Below, in pieces: positions 50,011-63,120 of a DNA stretch of 64,000 nucleotides. A program made the translations under genes and the position numbers. This DNA is from Burhinus oedicnemus (lineage: Eukaryota; Chordata; Aves; Charadriiformes; Burhinidae), in NCBI GenBank assembly GCA_008921705.1, contig VFFE01007669.1, positions 7,599,336-7,663,335 on the forward strand. Reading direction: 5' to 3'. Every line of letters starts with the position of its first letter. Position 1 is the first letter of the stretch. Below the pieces are notes generated by a model that saw only the letters and a program-made list of their open reading frames with translations, ran no database searches and was not told where the DNA came from.

Positions 50011-52429
50011 TAAGAGAAAGCATGAGAAGCAACATGAATTCCATCACTACAAATGGCTCTGGACTCTCCTGCCAAATCTCAAGTGCAGTTTTAATAGAAA
50101 AATACCCCCAAAACATTAAGCTTTTTTTTTTGTTTCTTTTTTCTGTTTGTTTTAATAAAGTATAGCTATTATACCACTGATATTGATTTTGTTTCCTGTT
50201 CTTAGGCTATTTAATAATTTCCAAACTTGGAGGCAAGCAAGAATTAAATGATTAAAAACCTATAAACCATATCTGAAGCTGCAATTAGAGCTAGAACAGT
50301 TTTAAACAAATTCTCTGTTAACTAGCTCTACAGATTACAATGGTATTAATGGTACAGAGTTCGGTCTCTGAATTTGCAACTGAAGAAAGATGCTGAGTTC
50401 CATTAAAGTCAATAAAAGCTCAAGTAGAAGGAAGATCAGAAAATGTTCTTTATTCTGATTGCTGTAACCTAAGGATGATCACTGCCTTCTCTTTCCTTAC
50501 ACCGCCATGGCAAAGAACAAAAGGCCAGAATTTTAGGACTCATTTCAGCATAAAATTGCTTTAAAATGTGCTTTCTGAAATAGATTTCTTCTTTCTAATT
50601 CCCAAGGAGTTCATAACTGTATTTTTAGAAAGGCAATTTGGAATTTAACAAATACAGATACTTGGAAATGTCTTTGTGCTTTCTGACTTTCACAAAAAGA
50701 CATTAAGGTCATATTTTTTTTCAAAAGTGGAGAATACTTTTGAGTGGTCGTAACCATGGCTACCAAATTCAGAACCAAATAAAACTCCCGAAACTGGAAC
50801 CCAGCAAGATGTATATAATGCACATGATTTGATCCACAATAATTGTGACTCAGAATTATGGAAAATCTTCTCAATTCCCATTGCAAGCATTCCCAAATAG
50901 GGAAGAGCAGAGACCTACACTGCACCAAATTCATTAAGGGATCTGTTAGCCCACTTTGCAACATCCACTCCAACGTTACTATCACCCTCGCCCCTAGTTT
51001 TTGTTTGACTTGAGGCTTCACTGACCTGTCCTACAGTCTAAGGTTTTGTTATTGGCTTGTTCTCCCCTCAGCAGAGGGACCCTGAACTTCAGGAACCAGG
51101 AATCTGGTTCGCTCAGTTCAAACGAAGTAAGCAGCAATGAGAAAATCAGATGTCATCTGATTTACTTCAGGAAAAAGGTACACTGCCCTTCTGGATGCTT
51201 TGTTCAATCAGCTTTCCTCTTATTTCAAAAAGATTTTTCTCTTACAGAATTCAAGACTCTTCAAAGTATGAGAAAGACTGAGACTTAAAGGACTAATAGG
51301 GATGAGTTGACAGGTATATTCATTTTTGAAGAGTGATGACACTGTTTTAAATATTTAACGCACTGAAAAACATATGGAAAGAAAAATAATGTGAAGTTGG
51401 CTTTTGCACGATAACATAACACCATATTTTCTGTATCTTTCTATGTTGCAGCCACATTATACAGAACTGTAAAAAAGAAAATGGCAGATTTCAAATCAGT
51501 TATCATGGTGCTATCAGCTTTAAAAAAATTAATCTTTCTTTCTGTTTTTTTTCATTCTTCCAGTGCAATCAATAAACGAGCCATGGCTATCAATCTCCAT
51601 GCTATGTAGCAATATTTTATTTTCAATCTGATTGCCTCACATGATGAATTATAGTCATTAGAAAGCACGATAGTATGTTACAGTAGCTTCAGCACACTTG
51701 GAAGTGTTGCTGCCAGAATAAAGTGGGAGGGTTTGCTTATTATTATTATTATCTGCGTTTGAGATGTAAATATTACCCCAAGTGTGCACCATCCTTGACA
51801 GCCCATCAGAGCCAAATTTCAATTTTTCCAAACATTTAAAATGACATTTCAATGTTACTTCCCCAATAAATATTTTTGACTTGCAACATTCGGATGTGGG
51901 TTTACGTTCAAAAGTTTGGATAGGTAACAATTTCTGTTAGCAAAATGTGAAGAAAAAAGAAATAATAATCTGAAGCATTTATCTGCTATCCAGCTACATT
52001 AAAATGTCCACAAAGACAGGATCATGACTGCAAAGTGAATTGTAACTAGGCACCTCCGACTTAGAACGCGCGACAAAGAATACTTTTAGTAAATAATTAT
52101 GCATGTAGCGTAATAGAAGTCATCTCGGCAACGTGGAGCTCCTGCGTTATGCAGCTTAACAAGCTGCCAGAAGCCTGAACTGAACTAGTAAAAGTGACTC
52201 TCTGTGCCAGTAAAACGGAACAGCTTTACCATCTTTGAGACCTTTCTTCTCAATCTTTTCTACGTAAAAGCTTTTTTGCTCCTGCACTTGTAGCAGCCAA
52301 CATAAATGCGAGGCATCTTCCGACGGCTTGAGGGTCTAGAAATTAAAATAGGTCTCTCCAATGCCTTTAATGTCACTAAAAACCCACCCTGACGGGAGGC
52401 ACATTTGAAGGACAGACAGTGGAAATGGG
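50011..52429. other. Unique AT-rich noncoding DNA
   Basis: A (TTA)n microsatellite occurs at 51737-51752. No exon, RNA gene or further transposon was recognised. The open frame at 50611-51021 (minus) has no recognisable domain. Confidence 0.6.
51737..51752 (+). repeat. (TTA)n microsatellite
   Basis: Five tandem TTA units. Similar short ATT/ATA arrays occur at 55852-55867 and about 63461-63473. They are ordinary simple repeats. Confidence 0.85.
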
Positions 52430-52525
52430 TTTTGCGGCTGGCGCGTTCGCTCTCCGGAGCCGCGGGATCGGCAGGGGGGAGAAGCGAGGCAGGAGTGGAG
52501 CAGCCGGAGCCGGGGAGCAGAGTGG
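52430..52525. promoter_or_regulatory. Small CpG-dense patch
   Basis: About eleven CpGs in some 90 bases, including GGCGCG, GCCGCGG and two GCCGG, sit within AT-rich DNA and are followed by GGGATAAAAGCC (about 52526-52537), a TATA-like motif. It could be a small promoter. No transcript or protein can be assigned; the overlapping minus-strand open frame begins at a TTG, not an ATG. Confidence 0.3.
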
Positions 52526-53780
52526 GATAAAAGCCCCTGGATGAAGCCTGGGAGAAAATGTAGTGAAGGCACTAGAAGAGGAGAAAATGAGGGGAGGGAA
52601 AGCAAGCTCCCCATCCTCCCTTTTAGATATGAGACATCCGGAGCTGAGATTAGAGCTACATTAGAAGAAAAAGCTTCTACTGCCAAACTTAATGGGCTTC
52701 CAATCCCAGACATATCTGGACACCATGTTGTGCTCCCGGATCTGTGTCCAAAGATGCTGTGGGTGATAGCTACAAAGTCTGAGCACAGGCTTCCATAATT
52801 ATTACTGTTTTCTGTTGCATGATCTGCAGTGAAACTCAAAAAATTCCAGGAACATAGGAAGAGTATGAACTTCAAACCAAACCAAAACAAAACAGGGTAA
52901 GAAAGAAATATAATTTATAAATTTGCACTGAAAAGAATGAGGAGGCCATGGCTAATTACAGGAATGCAGAGGAATATTTTCTAGCTGGCTGCTGGGAGGG
53001 GATCCAAGATTACCACTGAAACATGGATCAGTCACCCCCAAACACAGCTCAGTGATTCCAGGTGAGATACGCAGAAACAAGCAAAGAAGCAGCTTCTGAC
53101 AGATTAACTCAGACTGAGTTACGTTTTCTCATGTAAAGCTTGCTCTGCGTTCTGGTCTAAACGTGTCGGCACCCAGAGTGAAGGGGGTCAAAACCAGTCG
53201 GATTCAAAGGCAGTCCTTCTGCAGAGACAACATCCTTGTGCAAGCAGGGGTTGTGTTCAAAGGGATCGGCTTCCTGGGAGATGGCGGGGCAGCCTGGACG
53301 GGCCGGATCCTGCTAGTTTGCAGGGCTTTGTCCGGAAAAGCCAACTTCCCATTGGTAAGAGCAAGCAAGAACCGTGCCCAAATGAACGGAGAGCAAAAAA
53401 TCACTTCTTATCTCCAGGTAAACCTCTGTGGCATCACACACCTTTTAGCAGTGTGCAGTATTTATTTGACGCATTAATGGAGTGTCACAAATGAACGTGA
53501 AAGTGTTACGTATCGGTGTCTTAACTGAGATAACTTTTTGAACCTAAATAATAAAGAAATGTTCATTGAATTGATTTTAGCTGATTGATTATAATTCTTT
53601 AAAAAAGTAACTTTCAAAGGTCTATCTGCTAGTCAAAAGAATAAGAATAAAGCAATACATAGGCAATATATAAGAAAAGATATAAATATTAATAAATTCC
53701 AAGTGTGTCCTCATCTGAAAAGTAAACATCTGGCATATTAAATTCCAAAGTGAGCATTACGGCTTTCAGTCTTCTTTACA
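52526..53780. other. Unique noncoding DNA between CpG patch and twin palindromes
   Basis: Frames on both strands stay open for up to about 180 codons, but without ATG starts at sensible places or known domains. Nothing else was recognised. Confidence 0.55.
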
Positions 53781-53840
53781 GTAGGTTATGTTATAACCTA
53801 CACACCTTGTGTCTTATCAGTAGGTTATGCGATAACCTAC
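53781..53840. repeat. Two tandem copies of a 21-bp palindrome
   Basis: GTAGGTTAT-GTT-ATAACCTAC (53781-53801) and GTAGGTTAT-GCG-ATAACCTAC (53820-53840) have identical 9-bp arms and differ only in the 3-base centre. They are spaced 39 bases apart, start to start, and both are preceded by CA. A half-site ATAACCTA recurs at 53885-53892. Identical arms with variable centres could mean duplication of one hairpin or paired symmetric protein sites. Confidence 0.93.
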
Positions 53841-56800
53841 CAGCGAGTTATATTAGACCAAATAGATATTATTGGTTCTATATTATAACCTAATGTAAAT
53901 TTAAAAAAACCCAGATTTTGTAGTACAAGGAAAAATATTTACAAATATAGTTTTTACCTCCTTACATAACGGATAACTAATATCTACATTGTCATACATT
54001 CACAAAAAGCCTCCTGCACTTACAAAAGCCAACTAACTTTGCCCCATCTGTGTCTAAAAAAACGCTCAATACGTCCATTGCATTTGCGATTACTGACACC
54101 GGTAAGAGCCAGAGTAGGACAGACTACGGCTCTCAGCACAGAACTGCAACACTTCATACTTTTCTCTCTAGTTCAATAAGCTACTAGTTAGAAAGATAGA
54201 AATAACACAGCAGCTGTCAGGCATTGCAATAGTCTCATCTCCTTTTTTTTCCCTCTATATTTTCCAGCTCAACGCAATGACCCACCTGTCTGTCCCTACT
54301 CCAGAATCCTGCTCTGGGCACTTCTTCTGAATCTTCCACCCCCAAAACTGAAGATTTCTACAACAAGCACAGCAGAAGCGCATTCAACTCTGATACAGGC
54401 CAATATTAAGATCACTCCTGTTCGAGAACCTTGCTGCATTCACGCAGCAACGGATCTAAGCCTATTGCACATTTTTTCATTACATGCAAGCTGCCATCTT
54501 GTAAGAAAGGAGGAATAAACATATGGATATGAAATATGTTGGAATAATCACTTTCTGCACTGATACTTGACTGTCTGTGTAGACATCAGAGAACACATAA
54601 TATCTAGCTTTCTACATGTTGTGTTATTTCACACCGCCTCCCATTTCACACAGAAAAGGCATTTGACTTTGTCTAATACAAGCTCAATTTCTCCTAGATT
54701 TACCACCAAGAAGAATCCAAGTATCTAAAGTAGTCTTATTTATTTCAGCAAAAATACCATAAATTTAAGGTATGAAATGTTAAAAGAGCATCAACATTAC
54801 AATGACTAGTGAAGATAAAGGTCACATAACTTGCCTGAGTGCACAGTTCACTATTTTTTCAAGGGAACAAGAAAAAATCAGGTCTAGTGCGCAGCAGCTA
54901 AAAACCTGTTTTCTGCTTACACATTTAAGACTTACACTGTTCAGACTGAAAATTGTATAGATTTAGAAAATGTAGTGACAGAACTTCATTAGAAACCACA
55001 AAAACATAGAATAACTAAGCACAACATCTAAGAAACTCCTTTTGCTTTTCAAAGGTGACATGAAATAACAATGCAGAGATTTATACCCTACGTGACTCAG
55101 GCATTTAGACAAGAAAGAATTTGGGGAGAGGGGAAGAAGTAAGTGAGGAGCAGAGACATCGCTCTGTCTGTTCTCCTATGTGATTAATAAGCAAACTATG
55201 TATCATCACTTCTCCAACATTTCAGAAGCATATCTGGTCTTTTTGGGAATCTATCTTAGTATGCCAAGTAGCTGCCAAGACTTCCACACTCTCCATGCAG
55301 ATGATTAAACTGGTCAAAATATTGTTATGTGAAAAATGAGTAAGTCAGAGGATAATGAATCTCTGGATTTCGAGTTGTCTGAAAAACCTTACAAGAAATT
55401 TGGCGGCGTGGAACATGCTCAGGATGAGACGGAGCAGAGGAGAACACAGGCACGAGGTCTCAAAAAACCGTCCTGCACCGCGGCGCTCAGAGGTTTGTAC
55501 CGCTTTGTAGCTTGAACTTGCCCTCTTTTCTTCCTGTTTATTTTTTCTCCATTGAATAAAGGTGGATATGAAGCAATAAAACAATTACTTTTTATAAAGA
55601 CCTACCCCTGCAACTGAGCGAGCTGACCAGTTTCGTAGCATCCAGCTACCACCAAGAGTTTGCATTTGCACTTGTCTGAAAGGAGAAAGTCATCGTTCTT
55701 CCCAGGCCACGTGGTACAAGCATGGCACATCCACTTCACCGCTCACCTCACCTTTTCTCACACTGAAAAATGGATAAGATCTGCTGGCATCATAAGGATC
55801 TTGCTTTAATTAATTACCTCTTCTCGCAGCAGAGTGTTCAGCTCGCAATGCTATTATTATTATTATTGAAGTACAGATCCTCCACGCTAATAAGTATCCT
55901 GGAAACATATGCAACTAAATGGCTGGATGTAGGAGATACTTAACGTCATCAGATGTTTTAATGAAAAATATAAAAGTTTTGAGTCGTACTTTGACCTGGG
56001 TGTGCTCTCATTAATTAGAGCAAAGTATTGTGAAAGCCGTGGATGGGTGCAGCAGGGGCTCAGCGCTCCATCCGATGGTCCTCAGAGCAGAGGGATGGCC
56101 ACAGCCAATGTCTGCAGCGCTGCCGATCAAAGAGCAAAGCTAATTACGTCAATATTCACGGGTGATACTTTTTACCTACTTTCATTTTTTCAAGTCTCCT
56201 CCTCCTCAAACCAATTAACGCCCTTTCTAGAGAGTCGAGCCAAGCTTTGTCATTTATACGTAGCTTGGAAACAGATGCACAAAATCCACCTGTTTCTCTT
56301 TTGTATTTGGAAGAGCGTTCCCCAGGACTGCTCTGTCTTTCCAGGGATGTAAAAGCAAGAAATATTCCAGAACGCAGAGTTACCCGAAACACGTTTTGAT
56401 CTGTAAATACTATCCTTAAAAACAAAATCCTCCAAACCTACATTTATAGGCTTACTTTCGTGATGACAGTTTCGCTACATTTGTTGAATTGTAAACCATG
56501 TAAAGCTCAGCAATAAAACGTCTGCAATCTGTAGCGGTAATGGGAGGCATGTCTCATAAACAAGATAAGTTGTTTCTTGCCAATATTGTTACACTTCATA
56601 AATACGAACTCAAGTCTGTTTTGCGTTTCCTAGATCAGTAGCAGACTTCTATTTTAATTAAACACAACATACAAAATATTCATTTAAAAAACAAACATCA
56701 TTGTTTTAAAGACATTATGCTAAATTAAATTATAGTGCTTTTGCTGTAAAGTTCTCGCACAAAAGAACACTTTTGAATTCTGAGTGGATTGAGACAGCAC

Positions 56801-58930
56801 AAGTGTCCATCAAAAACCTATAGTAGGAATATGGTAGCTGCCCTATGAATAAATAAACTATTTATATTTCCTGATAATGTAAGTGCTTATATGAACTCAT
56901 TCCAATTTCTGAAGACTACTTATTTCAGCTGTGGTTGTAATTAAGAAACTACATCACATGGCAGCAAGGAAGATCCTGCCAGTCCCATTTTATGCAGCAG
57001 AACTACTAAGTGTTTCACTTTGCACTGACATAATTTATAGTCTCATTTCATTAGACTAATGCCGGATATCTTTGATAGAGCCGTCTTTGACAGTCTCTAC
57101 CCAAAAGGACTTTAGTTTTTGAAAGCTACCCTTTTGAGTACAGATTGACTAGGATTCCAGAATATGCTGACAATACCTATCAGCTAGAGCCCCATTCAAT
57201 AAAAATGCTATTTCTAGTTTAGTAACACAAATCCAGCTTCTGGATTTAGCATGGAATCCGAACACATTGCTTCTGACATGAGCCTCAGAGATGGTATAAA
57301 TTACAGAAATGAAGTTTTTAAATTGTCAGTAAAGAGGAATTTTAGGAATTGAGAAGAAACTAGCCAGAAACATCTGAATACTGATTTGTGCTATAGAACC
57401 AGCAACCCACAACCATGGCCTGGGAGGCAGCAGCTATCTACAAAGAGGTTTCTGCGAAATGTGGCCGGCATGGAAAAAAAAGTATTGCTCAGTCATAAAT
57501 CTACCAAAACAGCCAGCACCAGGAATTCACTGCACCACAGGAACAGGCAAGCATTCCTTTCAAAAACTTCCAGCTGACAGCTATAGCTTGGTCGCATCAC
57601 ATCACCCTTCTGTGCCTTTAAATAACAGTTTAAAAATAACTGCGATCACTCAATTCTGGCTTTAAGTGTTACACATTACTACATTGACCTGTTTATTACT
57701 AAAGCCATTTAAACAGATTTCAGAAAGTAGACTTGGGCTGTCAACATCTGTACCAAATTCATAATTTTCTCAGGTCACCGCCTGAAGTGACTCTGCAAAG
57801 CAGACCAGGAGCCAGAGCTTATTCCAGACTGGCCAATGTTGACTTAATTCCATCCTTCTGCTCCAGGAGGAAACTGGAAGGAAAAGAATAGGCATGAAGT
57901 AGCATTAGTGTACTGCTAAAATTCCAGGCTTCCATGGAATTTCAGAAGAATAGAAGTGGAAATATGAAATATGAGGAAAAATTAAAGTCTTGAGATGTGC
58001 CTCTGTCTTGGGTCACTGAAAAACAAGACTTGCCTCAAACACATACTCTACTAGTAATTTTCCAGCAAGGAAGCCCTCAATCAGTCCCAGATTCAAGAAG
58101 ATGAAGAAAAGATGCACTGAAATCCTTGTCCTGCCAGGCTAGACAACCTGGCACCTCGTGCTGTCCTGGAGTCCTCCAGCCTTGGTGCAAGATATGTGAA
58201 CTATTTATTTTTTGCTGGTAACAAAGTGAGCTAACAGTCAGTCAATGGACTGAATGGAGAGCACATTCTCATTGGGGATCTTCAGAGACTTCCTTCCTCA
58301 GGCCATCCTTCTACAGGATTTGCCACTTTTCCCTGAAACCATATTTTTCACAAGAAAAAGATGAATAAGAAAATGCATAAAACCCTGACCATCACCTTTA
58401 CTCTGTCTGATGGCTGAGAAGAGCTACATTCATTTCACACAACCATATGTTGAAGAAGAGCTTGAAACATCCTTTCCTTTACATGCTCATCTACAGCACG
58501 ATTCATCTCAGCTCATTTTTTTCAGTTTATAATTTCTAAAGGTTTAATACCTGTTTCTAATATGCCAGATCATAGTTTTTCAATTTTTTAAAAAACCCTT
58601 TCCTTTCAGATTTCCTCCTACTTTCTGTAAATGAACTGTTTTTATTAACAGTAGAACTGACAATTGCTGTTTGGCAAGGTTTGATGCTTTTAGCTCATAT
58701 ATACTTCCCCTAATCTCCTAATTTGGCAAGGCATATACTTCCATTCCGAATTGCTGTTAGTACCTCTACTGATTCATTACACACAGATACGGTGCAAAAG
58801 TGAAGTCATCTTTGCAGGTTTCAGGTTTTACAATATTGCAACATTCCTACATTAAAGAGTCAGTTACAAAAGAAAAACCACATGGGGAATATTTCTATTC
58901 CTAGGTGATTTACATTCAAATAAACAGAAG
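53841..58930. other. Unique AT-rich noncoding DNA
   Basis: No gene or transposon was recognised apart from the (ATT)n array at 55852-55867. Open frames near 56002-56425 overlap on both strands without motifs. Confidence 0.6.
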
Positions 58931-58952
58931 GCAATTTATATAAATAAATTGC
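58931..58952. repeat. Short hairpin with 9-bp arms
   Basis: GCAATTTAT (58931-58939) and ATAAATTGC (58944-58952) are exact reverse complements around ATAA. It is AT-rich and short, so it may be a chance structure. Confidence 0.7.
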
Positions 58953-61900
58953 AGGAATAAACAACTGGCGCTGATCAGACTAACTCTTGTATGGGGTGGG
59001 ATGGGGAGAAGGCATTAAGTGTACTTCCAGATTGAGGAGGAATCCATGAAGCAGGATTCCTCCCTGTCTCCTATGTTTAAGCTTATCAAGAAGCAACTTC
59101 AGCCCTGGCACAAACGCTTCGGACTCCTCAAGAGAGATCTGAATAAGTTGGGTAAGCATGTAGGGAACTCAGACTTGATGTTTTAATCACACAGTCATTT
59201 ATTTTTATAAAATGCATAAAATTTAAAATTTAAAATTAGGCTGGTACTCAATATGTCAACAAACTGGTCAGTAATTGCCCTTCATATGGATTCCCAGTGT
59301 AGGCTGCTTCCTGATCAGTATTCTCCTCTAATGAAAAACTTTTAATGTTTTCAGATTTTGAGACAACAGAACTATAAAAGCTGTCAATTCGGTCCCTTCC
59401 GTAGTCTGTGAGCTGTAAAATCACCAGATGGATCCTCTTTGCTTCCCCTAAAACCTGAACGAGATTTCTTCAAAATAAATCACGAGCCGTGCCGGCTCTG
59501 AAAGGACGGAGGCACATCAATTCGTTTTGCACTTCAGCGGGCTATAACCAAATTCATGTTTTCCCTCTCCTCCTTTTCAATACATCCAAAGCTGGTGCCG
59601 GTGGAGGGGAGCGACGATGGATAACCCCGCTGGCTGGTAGGCTGCGGGAGCAGGGAATTCAAAGGGCAGGAGGTCTGTTCTTCTCCTAGCATCACACGTC
59701 CATCAGCAAGGCAATATTAAACTTGTATTTGGCTGAGAAACACAGAATTTCGAGCCCGGTAGCTCCAAAGAGGGACTAATACGTCGCAATGCAAAGAGGC
59801 TGCATCCAGACGCCTAATACTTCTGGGCATTTGTTTCATCTCACAGAGCTTTAGAGAGTCACCACCTTCTCTAATAAACATCTGAACAAAAGCTGGGCTT
59901 CTTAAAGCAAGGATTTGGGTTGGCTTTGGAGGACATTTTGTATCGTCAAAGGCTTTCTGTTCTCCAAAGCAAATACGATCTCCCCAGTTTCTCATTCTCA
60001 GATGTCTAGCCTTTTCCACGCTATACCAGAAAAGTCTGTTTCTTGATTGGATACCATATTCTTTACAGGCCGTAAATATTTGCATCATGTGAAAGAAGTG
60101 ACTCACCAAAGATATTTAATTACAGGGTAAACCGAGAGGTTTGTTATTCATCTTGCCAAATGTAGCTCAGATGCAGGTCTCCTCCACAGCACAGACTGTG
60201 GCCATCACCACCTTGATTCACGTCTTCAACAAAACAAGAGTTTGACCAGGCTAAGATCCCTTACTGCCCCCACTGCCGAGTTTGACGTGTTCTTTGTTGT
60301 TTGCCGCAGCCTAAAATCAAACGGACACTGGAGCTCCGGCGAGGGCGTCTGCAAGGACTGGACCACACGCTGCTCAACAAGACCGCACAGACCATGGAAA
60401 ATTTCCCTGTAGTTTTCCAATACAAAAGGTGCGGTTACGCCACATTATAGATACGGCACATTACGCCAACCCCGGTGTTAAGAAAACAGAGTCAGCAGAA
60501 AGACGGTACGCCGCTTGCAGGGTGGCTGTCCCTACAGTAAATGCTGATGATACAACCCAGGGCGATGTTAACACCTTTGCTAGAGGAGTTTGGCGGAGGC
60601 AACTACAGGGAAGTGCGACAGAGGCTTCAATTTCCCCTATTCAGTCCAGCAGCATTGTGCTTACGCTGATATAATCAAACTGGAATAAATTACTCTTTTT
60701 TTTCAGTGATTGTTATTTATCTTGAGTGGCTGTGAACTATGTTTTTGCCGATCTGAATGAATTGCTATTCTAAATAACAACTAAATTAACTTTGGTATTT
60801 CGATTAGCATGGCGAGAGCCTTGAGCTGTTTATTTTATAATCATTCAAACAATGCTTTTACTCAACGGCTTTATCATAACATTTTCGTACGCCAGAACTT
60901 GCATAGCGTTTAGCAAATGGAGAATAGCTACCAATAGCAATACCAATTCCAGAACGCAATCAGTAGCTAGAAATGCAATGTTACCCCATTTTACAGAGGG
61001 AAATGCAAACACTACGTTGAAAAACTTGGGCAGAGCCACATCAAAAGTCATTAGCAGAATGTATATAACCGTTACTTCTGTAAAAGTTAAGGAGATGTTT
61101 AATAGGGAATATATAAAGCATCTACATGAAATTAAGCATGTTCGTAATTACTGTGATGACTCAAGGAGTGTTTCAGCAGGTGTGTAAGCGGAGTCACACC
61201 TACTGAATGGGAATGGGAATGGGAATATGAAATTGCCTTTTTATTATCATACTAGTTAGGCAAACAGCCATTTAGAAAAATACATACTAAAAGTTTCTGC
61301 CAAGTTAAATACTTTCTAACATATTAACTATTATTAAAAATGCTTAAGCAAATCCCCAGGCATCTTTATTTTTCCCAAATGTGGACGATATGCCTCAAAC
61401 ATCCTGTACGATCCTAATAAGCAGTTACGTACCTTCTGTTACAAATATATTAAAGCACGGAGCCTACAACAGGCTGTATCCGGGTGTAGGACTCTGTGTA
61501 CGTATTCGGGAAAGGAAGGAGCATGTCTCACGATTGCTTCACTCTGCCGTTAGGAACAATGAAAACCTCTCACGGGGTTCGGCAGGGATCCCTGGAGCCA
61601 GGAATTCTCAACATCATAGACATGGGATCAAGAAGCACCACTGATATTTTTCAGCTGGACCAAAGTCCAGCTCAGCAACATTTTCCAAAGTTAAAAAATT
61701 TACTTCCATCAATTCTAAATATACGTAGAGCTAAATATAGTAAACCTCAACTTGAAAAATCACGGCTAAAGCTAACATACACTCAGGCTCAGTCTGTGCA
61801 CCAGCTGTGGATAAAAATGTGCTGAAAAGTAGAACATTTTGTCTCTTTTCATTTATCAAACATTCAGTTGCAAACACACAGTCATCTGTTTAAGAAGAGC

Positions 61901-62619
61901 TGAGAATCTGTTAAAATTATTCATTTGATGGTTTTGAGAATTTAAATCACAATTTTCTCTGCAATTTCAATTCTCAGGTAACTTTTTATGGATAATGCTT
62001 TCAGTCAAAAAAACTTTGGTTACTGGAGGTCTTTTTTAAATGTACTTATACGTTTTGGCAGCAATTTTTCATTTATTTGGTCAAATGGCAAATTAATTAA
62101 TATAAGCAATGTCATCTTGCTAGACAGTTGCAGATTAATGAATCAACCTAACTGCTAGTATAAATTCACATATTATTTTATTTCTTTTCTCAGTATGTTA
62201 TCACGGGTAGCGTGGATTGCTAATGTGTTGTCAACTTTGGCACTTCCATCTTTCCCAAGGAAGGATTTACATGTTTATACAATTAACTAAGTCCCTAAAT
62301 GAATCTGCGTGATCAGGAATAAGGCAACACAGGACCCAGGTGGGCTCCAGATGAAAGGTTTTAAGCACACCTAGGACTTTATCCTTTATTTCCTTTTCAT
62401 ACCTGCAAGAATAATAAAGGATGGTGCAAGGGTCCATCAAACTGGTGATTCTTGACAAGCCAAAGAAAATTTTCACTGTCTAGAACACAGTTGTCTGTAT
62501 CAGAACTAATTCTGCCCAGTCTCTTCAAGGCCCAGAGAAAGCAGTATGTTTGCTTCTCCTCCTTGAACACTCCTGTTCCCTCGCTGGCTGTGTCCTGTTC
62601 GAGCCCCAATCCTACTGCC
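58953..62619. other. Unique noncoding DNA with one CpG-bearing patch
   Basis: A stretch at 60431-60620 has about eleven CpGs and a repeated TTACGCCA word. A GGGAAT triplet repeat lies at about 61205-61226. Frames at 60852-61187 and 61496-61825 are open but unassigned. The latter contains a GVRQGS..P...NI string that weakly recalls LINE reverse transcriptase. Confidence 0.55.
61205..61226 (+). repeat. (GGGAAT)n short tandem repeat
   Basis: Three to four units of GGGAAT in tandem. Ordinary simple repeat. Confidence 0.85.
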
Positions 62620-63120
62620 CCTCGTCATCACTCTCTCTTCTTTCTTCCTTGCACATTTCCTTAACAGTTTGCTTTCCTCTTCTTTCCCCTCATGGTAAAA
62701 ATATGTATTTAGCCTCTGTCATCTTAAAAATGCCTGATGCTACCTATGCTTCTCCCATTGCCCTTTCTCCTTTTTTCTCCTTTTTTCTCCTTTTTTCTCC
62801 TTTTTTCACCTTTTTTCTGAGTTCTCTGGAGCTGTTTTGCCATCACTCCCTGGTGTCCTTTCCCCCTAACTCTCTTCCAGATTGCTTCCCTCCACTTCCC
62901 TCCCCTTGGACTTCTTCAGTTCTGCTAAAGAACCACCGTCCAAGGACAGAAACGTTGCAAATCTCCCTTACTTCTTCTTAAACTCAAAAACCAGTATAAC
63001 TTCATCTTTTTTTAGACCACCAATTGCCTAGTTTCCTTGCCAGTTGCTTTTTTTTTTTTTTTCCTTGACCTTAGCTTCCAAGTCTCCATCACCTTTTTTC
63101 TCCTCTCCACTCTCTATAGA
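62620..63120 (+). repeat. Polypyrimidine-rich tract with a 10-bp tandem repeat
   Basis: The plus strand is strongly C/T-biased over about 500 bases. Inside it, at about 62765-62818, the unit TTTTTTCTCC repeats about five times with a period of 10, the last copies being slightly changed. A T16 run lies near 63047-63062. Such homopurine-homopyrimidine DNA can adopt triplex structure. A long pyrimidine tract also helps define splice acceptors, but no exon is visible downstream. Confidence 0.8.

Noticed and set aside
52336..52890. 184-codon minus-strand open frame with a hydrophobic start, like a secreted protein
   Set aside because: Its first codon is TTG, not ATG, so the apparent signal peptide has no normal start. 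No known domain was recognised, and an opposite-strand frame is open over the same GC-rich patch.
60852..61187. 111-codon plus-strand open frame
   Set aside because: No domain recognised, the opposite strand is also partly open, and its length is within chance expectation for a 64-kb window.
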